The notes beneath the pieces are model-generated. The model did not search any database and had not been told where the DNA came from. It saw only the letters and a list, made by a program, of their open reading frames with translations. This document shows, one piece after another, positions 60,898 to 64,000 of a DNA stretch of 64,000 bases. The translations under genes and the position numbers were made by a program. The stretch comes from Bog-756 sp963727955 (GTDB taxonomy: Bacteria > Actinomycetota > Acidimicrobiia > Acidimicrobiales > RAAP-2). Numbering within the stretch: position 1 is the stretch's first letter; every line of letters starts with the position of its first letter. The stretch lies in NCBI GenBank assembly GCA_963727955.1, contig CAVSII010000004.1, positions 124,001 to 188,000 of the forward strand, in the 5' to 3' direction.

Positions 60898-62012
60898 TCA
60901 AGTACCTGGGGTCCAAGCGACGTCTGGTGCCGGCCCTCACCGTGTTGGCCGAGGCGTCGGGGGCCCGCACCGGCCTCGACCTGTTCTGCGGGACCACTCG
61001 GGTGGCCCAGGCCTGGAAGCGGGCGGGCCTGGCTGTCACCGCGGTGGACAGCGCCCGCCTGGCCCATGTCTTGGCCCGTTGCTACGTGGCCTCCGATCCC
61101 GACGCCGTGCCCGATCTCATCGACCGGGTGACCGAGGGGGTCGACTTTCTCAACGCCATCGAGGGCCGACCCGGCTATGTCACGGCCACCTTCTGCGAGG
61201 CGTCACGGTACTTCCAACCGGCCAACGGGGCCCGCATCGATGCCGTGCGCCAGGCCATCGACCGCCACTACGCCGGATCCGACCTGTGGCCCATCTTGAT
61301 GACCAGCCTGCTGGAGGCGGCCGACCGGGTCGACTCCACCACCGGGTTGCAGATGGCCTACCTCAAGCAGTGGGCGGCCCGGTCGGCCCAACCCCTGGTC
61401 CTCCGGGTTCCCGAGCTCATGGGCGGCCCGGGCCGAGCGGTCAAGGGTGACGCCTGTGTCCTGGTCGGGTCGGGCCAGCTCGGCCCCGTCGACCTGGCCT
61501 ATATCGATCCTCCCTACAATCAGCACCGCTACGACGCCAACTACCACGTGTGGGAAACCATCGTGGCCTGGGACCACCCCCCCTTCTACGGTGTGGCCTG
61601 CAAGCGCCAGGACCTGCGCGACCCGGCCACCAAGAGCGCCTTCAACGGTCGCCGTACCATGCCCGACGCCTTGCGGGAGGTGGTGGCCGGGGTGGCCGCC
61701 GATGTGGTCGTCCTCTCCTACAACAACGAGGCGTGGCTGACCTTCGACGAGCTGCGCGACCTGTGCGCCGGGCGGGGCCACGTCGAGGTCCTGGCCTTCG
61801 ACTCGGCTCGTTACGTCGGGGCCCGCATCGGCATCCACGACCCCACCGGACGCAAGGTGGGGGCGATCTCCCACCTCCGGAACACCGAGTATGTCCTGGT
61901 CGGCGGGGACAGGGCCCGGGTGCGGTCGATGGTCGGGGCCGTGGTGGCCGCCGGCCTGGGCACCAGGGTGCGTCGGCCGGTGAAGGTGCCCACCACCCCC
62001 GTTCCGGTTTGA
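60894..62012 (+). CDS. D12-class N6-adenine DNA methyltransferase
   Basis: Transfers a methyl group from S-adenosylmethionine to adenine in DNA. MIKYLGSKRRLVPAL is the D12 (Dam-like) family opening; GLDLFCGTTRVAQAWKRAG holds the SAM-binding F-x-G-x-T variant; the catalytic motif IV is DPPY (Asp205-Pro-Pro-Tyr208) in AYIDPPYNQHRYDANYH. Length 372 aa. No restriction endonuclease or specificity gene lies near it, so this is an orphan methylase, possibly regulatory or protective. The target site cannot be read. ATGA overlap with the upstream gene. Confidence 0.85.
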   Translation: MIKYLGSKRRLVPALTVLAEASGARTGLDLFCGTTRVAQAWKRAGLAVTAVDSARLAHVLARCYVASDPDAVPDLIDRVTEGVDFLNAIEGRPGYVTATFCEASRYFQPANGARIDAVRQAIDRHYAGSDLWPILMTSLLEAADRVDSTTGLQMAYLKQWAARSAQPLVLRVPELMGGPGRAVKGDACVLVGSGQLGPVDLAYIDPPYNQHRYDANYHVWETIVAWDHPPFYGVACKRQDLRDPATKSAFNGRRTMPDALREVVAGVAADVVVLSYNNEAWLTFDELRDLCAGRGHVEVLAFDSARYVGARIGIHDPTGRKVGAISHLRNTEYVLVGGDRARVRSMVGAVVAAGLGTRVRRPVKVPTTPVPV

Positions 62013-62106
62013 CCGGGCGGGGGGCGCCTGCCAACGTGGAACGGAACGTTCGGCATGTCCACACCGGCGTGGCGGCCACGTCGAGACCGCCGCGGGGGAG
62101 TGTGAC

Positions 62107-62985
62107 ATGGGAGAACTGGAGGGACGAACCGCCATCATCACCGGGGCCGGCCGCGGCATCGGACGGGAGCACGCGTTGCTCTTCGCCGCCGAAGGGGCCA
62201 AGGTGGTGGTCAACGACCTGGGTGGGGCGGTAGACGGGTCGGGGGACGACCGGTCGCCGGCCCAACAGGTGGTCGACGAGATCATCGCCGCCGGGGGCCA
62301 GGCGGTGGCCAACACCGATGACGTCTGCGACTGGGAGGGCGGCCGACGGCTCATCGACACGGCCGTCGACGCTTTCGGCGACCTCCATGTGCTCGTCAAC
62401 AACGCCGGCATCCTCCGCGACCGGGTGCTGGTCAACATGTCCGAGTCCGACTGGGACTCGGTCATCCAGGTCCACCTCAAAGGGCATTTCGTCCCGACCC
62501 GGCACGCCGCCGCCTACTGGCGGGCCCGGACCAAAGAGGGAAAGGAGGTCAAGGCGTCGGTGGTCAACACCTCTTCGACCTCGGGCCTGCTGGGCAACCC
62601 GGGCCAGGCCAACTACGGGGCGGCCAAGGCCGGCATCGCCGCCTTCACCACCATCGTGGCCGACGAGCTGGTCCGCTACGGGGTCCGGGTCAACGCCATC
62701 GCCCCGGCGGCCCGCACCCGCATGACCCAGCAGACCCCCGGCCTGTCCCAGATCGTGCAGGCCCCGTCTGATGCCTCCACTTTCGACAGCTGGGACCCGG
62801 CCAACGTGGCCCCGCTGGCCGCCTACCTGTCCACCGAGGGGTGCCCGGTCAGCGGGAGGGTCTACTTCGTCCAGGGCGGCCAGATCCGCCTCTTCCAGCC
62901 GTGGACCATGACCGCCACCCTGGAGAAGCCGGAGCGGTGGACGGTGGCCCAGTTGCAGGCGGAGATGCCTCGTCTGACGGACTGA
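62107..62985 (+). CDS. SDR, (3R)-hydroxyacyl-CoA dehydrogenase-like
   Basis: 292 aa. Opens MGELEGRTAIITGAGRGIGREHALLFA; cofactor loop TGAGRGIG (12-19), NNAG (98-101), Ser156/157, Tyr170 and Lys174 (NYGAAKAG). The DLGG after the second strand and the segments QVVDEIIAAGGQAVANTDDVCDWEG and NTSSTSGLLGNPGQANYGAAK match the MFE-2/HSD17B4-type dehydrogenase group acting in beta-oxidation. Substrate probably a 3-hydroxyacyl-CoA. It follows the methylase after 94 bases. Confidence 0.85.
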   Translation: MGELEGRTAIITGAGRGIGREHALLFAAEGAKVVVNDLGGAVDGSGDDRSPAQQVVDEIIAAGGQAVANTDDVCDWEGGRRLIDTAVDAFGDLHVLVNNAGILRDRVLVNMSESDWDSVIQVHLKGHFVPTRHAAAYWRARTKEGKEVKASVVNTSSTSGLLGNPGQANYGAAKAGIAAFTTIVADELVRYGVRVNAIAPAARTRMTQQTPGLSQIVQAPSDASTFDSWDPANVAPLAAYLSTEGCPVSGRVYFVQGGQIRLFQPWTMTATLEKPERWTVAQLQAEMPRLTD

Positions 62986-62987
62986 CG

Positions 62988-64000
62988 GTGGGGTCGGCCG
63001 CGGGGCCCGGAGGGGCGGGGGGTGATCGGGGCTTCGATGCCGGCGAGGTGATCGAGGCGGAGGCCATGCTCTCGGGCAGCGGGTCCGGTGCCGACGGGGG
63101 GATCGTCGTTCCCTGGCCGCTCCTCTTCCGTCACCGGATCCACCACCGACTGACCCGGTCGGAGCGCTACCAGTGGTGGGTACTGTGGACGGTCCTGGCC
63201 GGACTCCTGTCGGTCAACATCACCTTCACCGTCTTCGTGGTCGCTCTTCCCCAGGTGGCGGCCGAGCTGCATACGACGGTGTCCACCCTGACCTGGACCT
63301 CGACCGGGCCCCTCCTCGCCTTCGGCGTGGCCGCCCCCATCCTCGGAAAGCTGGGGGACCTGCGGGGCTACCGGCGTCTCTATCTGTGGGGGCTGGGCGG
63401 GGCCGCCGTCAGTGTGGTCCTGACCGCCTCGGCCCCGACCGCCGGGGTGCTCATCGCCGCCCGCCTGTTCGACGGCATCCAGGGAGCAGCTACCGGTGCC
63501 GCCTCGATGGCCCTGGTCCTCCAGGCCTTCTCCCACGGCGACCGGGTCAAGGCCATGGGATGGTGGGCCCTGGTCGGGGCGGGCGGCCCGGTGCTGGGGG
63601 TGACCGTCGGTGCCCCCATCATCCAGTATTTCGGATGGCGGGCCCTCTTCTGGAGTGAGCTGCCCCTCATGGCGGTGGCCGCCATCCTGGCTGTGGTCGT
63701 CCTGCCCTCGGGCCACGGCACAGCCGACGGCCGGACGGAGGTTGCCGTCGACAGCGCCGGCAACGGCGGTGAGCCCGACGGTGACACTGCCCGGGCGGTG
63801 GCCCGGTCGTCGGGCCCCTGGGCCCAGCTCGACTGGGTCGGCTCGCTCACCTTGTCGGCGTCGGTGACAGCCGGCCTGTTGGGACTCAACGTGGCCCCGT
63901 CCTCGGGGTTCAGCGCCCCGACGACCGTGGGACTGTTCGTGGCCAGCATCGTCCTCGGGGTTGTTTTCGTGCTTCACGAGCAGCGCGCCCCGCGGCCGCT
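62988..64000 (+). CDS. DHA2-family MFS transporter, 3'-truncated by the window end
   Basis: The frame from GTG 62988 runs off the end of the window, with ATG 63066 as an alternative start. After a polar N-terminus, WWVLWTVLAGLLSVNITFTV is helix 1, VSTLTWTSTGPLLAFGVAAPILGKLGDLRGYRRLYLWGL holds the MFS A-motif, and GIQGAATGAASMALVLQAF with GWWALVGAGGPVLGVTVG carries the helix-5 motif C of the drug:H+ antiporter families. An insert of about 45 polar residues follows helix 6 before WVGSLTLSASVTAGLLGL. An exporter of drugs or metabolites; only about half is visible. Confidence 0.82.
   Translation, partial: MGSAAGPGGAGGDRGFDAGEVIEAEAMLSGSGSGADGGIVVPWPLLFRHRIHHRLTRSERYQWWVLWTVLAGLLSVNITFTVFVVALPQVAAELHTTVSTLTWTSTGPLLAFGVAAPILGKLGDLRGYRRLYLWGLGGAAVSVVLTASAPTAGVLIAARLFDGIQGAATGAASMALVLQAFSHGDRVKAMGWWALVGAGGPVLGVTVGAPIIQYFGWRALFWSELPLMAVAAILAVVVLPSGHGTADGRTEVAVDSAGNGGEPDGDTARAVARSSGPWAQLDWVGSLTLSASVTAGLLGLNVAPSSGFSAPTTVGLFVASIVLGVVFVLHEQRAPRP

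Noticed and set aside
60894..62012. Restriction-modification system
   Set aside because: No restriction endonuclease, specificity subunit or second methylase is encoded nearby.
1..64000. tRNA, rRNA or transposase genes
   Set aside because: I looked for T-loop and acceptor patterns, rRNA-like cores, DDE motifs and terminal inverted repeats and found none that hold up.

Overview
The window is gene-dense, high-GC DNA that reads as an actinobacterial chromosome. Inference from content: an N6-adenine methylase next to a PASTA-type Ser/Thr kinase, a GabD1-type semialdehyde dehydrogenase close to the mycobacterial one, a Mycobacterium-type RpiB active site, a leuA leader peptide with consecutive leucines, and GYWLVASDGG-type surface repeats together suggest an uncultured or poorly characterised member of the Acidimicrobiia or a related class. 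No rRNA, tRNA, CRISPR array, insertion sequence or phage gene was recognised, so this is ordinary chromosome with an accessory flavour in parts. Three genes carry frameshifts or an in-frame stop, which may be real decay or assembly errors.

Layout. 0-8.9 kb: a very large secreted multi-Ig/glycine-rich protein, RpiB, a GT4 glycosyltransferase, two SRPBCC proteins in a translationally coupled pair, an acyl-CoA synthetase and a YihY-type membrane protein. 9.0-12.5 kb: a minus-strand operon for a sulfonate/taurine-type ABC transporter (binding lipoprotein, ATPase, permease) ending in an Rrf2 regulator, with a CymR-like palindrome upstream. 12.6-20.2 kb: an acetyltransferase, a secreted protein with six 42-residue repeats, an Fpg/Nei glycosylase and isoleucyl-tRNA synthetase. 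20.2-24.8 kb: an FGGY sugar kinase, a sulfotransferase, and leuA preceded by a complete leucine attenuator (leader peptide, hairpin, terminator). 24.8-41.3 kb: a surface-glycan-looking region with three glycosyltransferase-type genes, two more sulfotransferases, two alkaline-phosphatase-superfamily sulfatase-like proteins and a polytopic membrane protein, interrupted at 27.7-32.2 kb by a polyamine/GABA-type gamma-glutamylation cluster (GS-like ligase, SDR, PuuD-like amidotransferase, aldehyde dehydrogenase). 41.7-50.2 kb: MFS exporter, acyl-CoA ligase, GabD1, then cysteine desulfurase (frameshifted), MnmA and DNA ligase LigA.

50.2-58.6 kb is the most unusual part: AT-richer intergenic DNA with degenerate repeats, three copies of an unrecognised secreted four-cysteine protein family, two of them preceded by a shared two-hairpin 5' leader and all three followed by a strong GC-rich hairpin, plus a lipoprotein with a half-degenerate retropepsin pair and two adjacent seven-bladed propeller proteins. 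58.6-64 kb: a PASTA kinase, a small Cys-rich protein and a solitary D12-class DNA adenine methylase whose reading frames overlap in series, then an SDR and the start of a DHA2-family MFS transporter that runs off the end.

How the genes may work together (inference): the sulfonate importer, three sulfotransferases, two sulfatase-like enzymes and several glycosyltransferases point to a cell surface decorated with sulfated glycans and to active sulfur scavenging; the cysteine desulfurase and MnmA together thiolate tRNA; the exported propeller, Ig and repeat proteins suggest a complex cell envelope.
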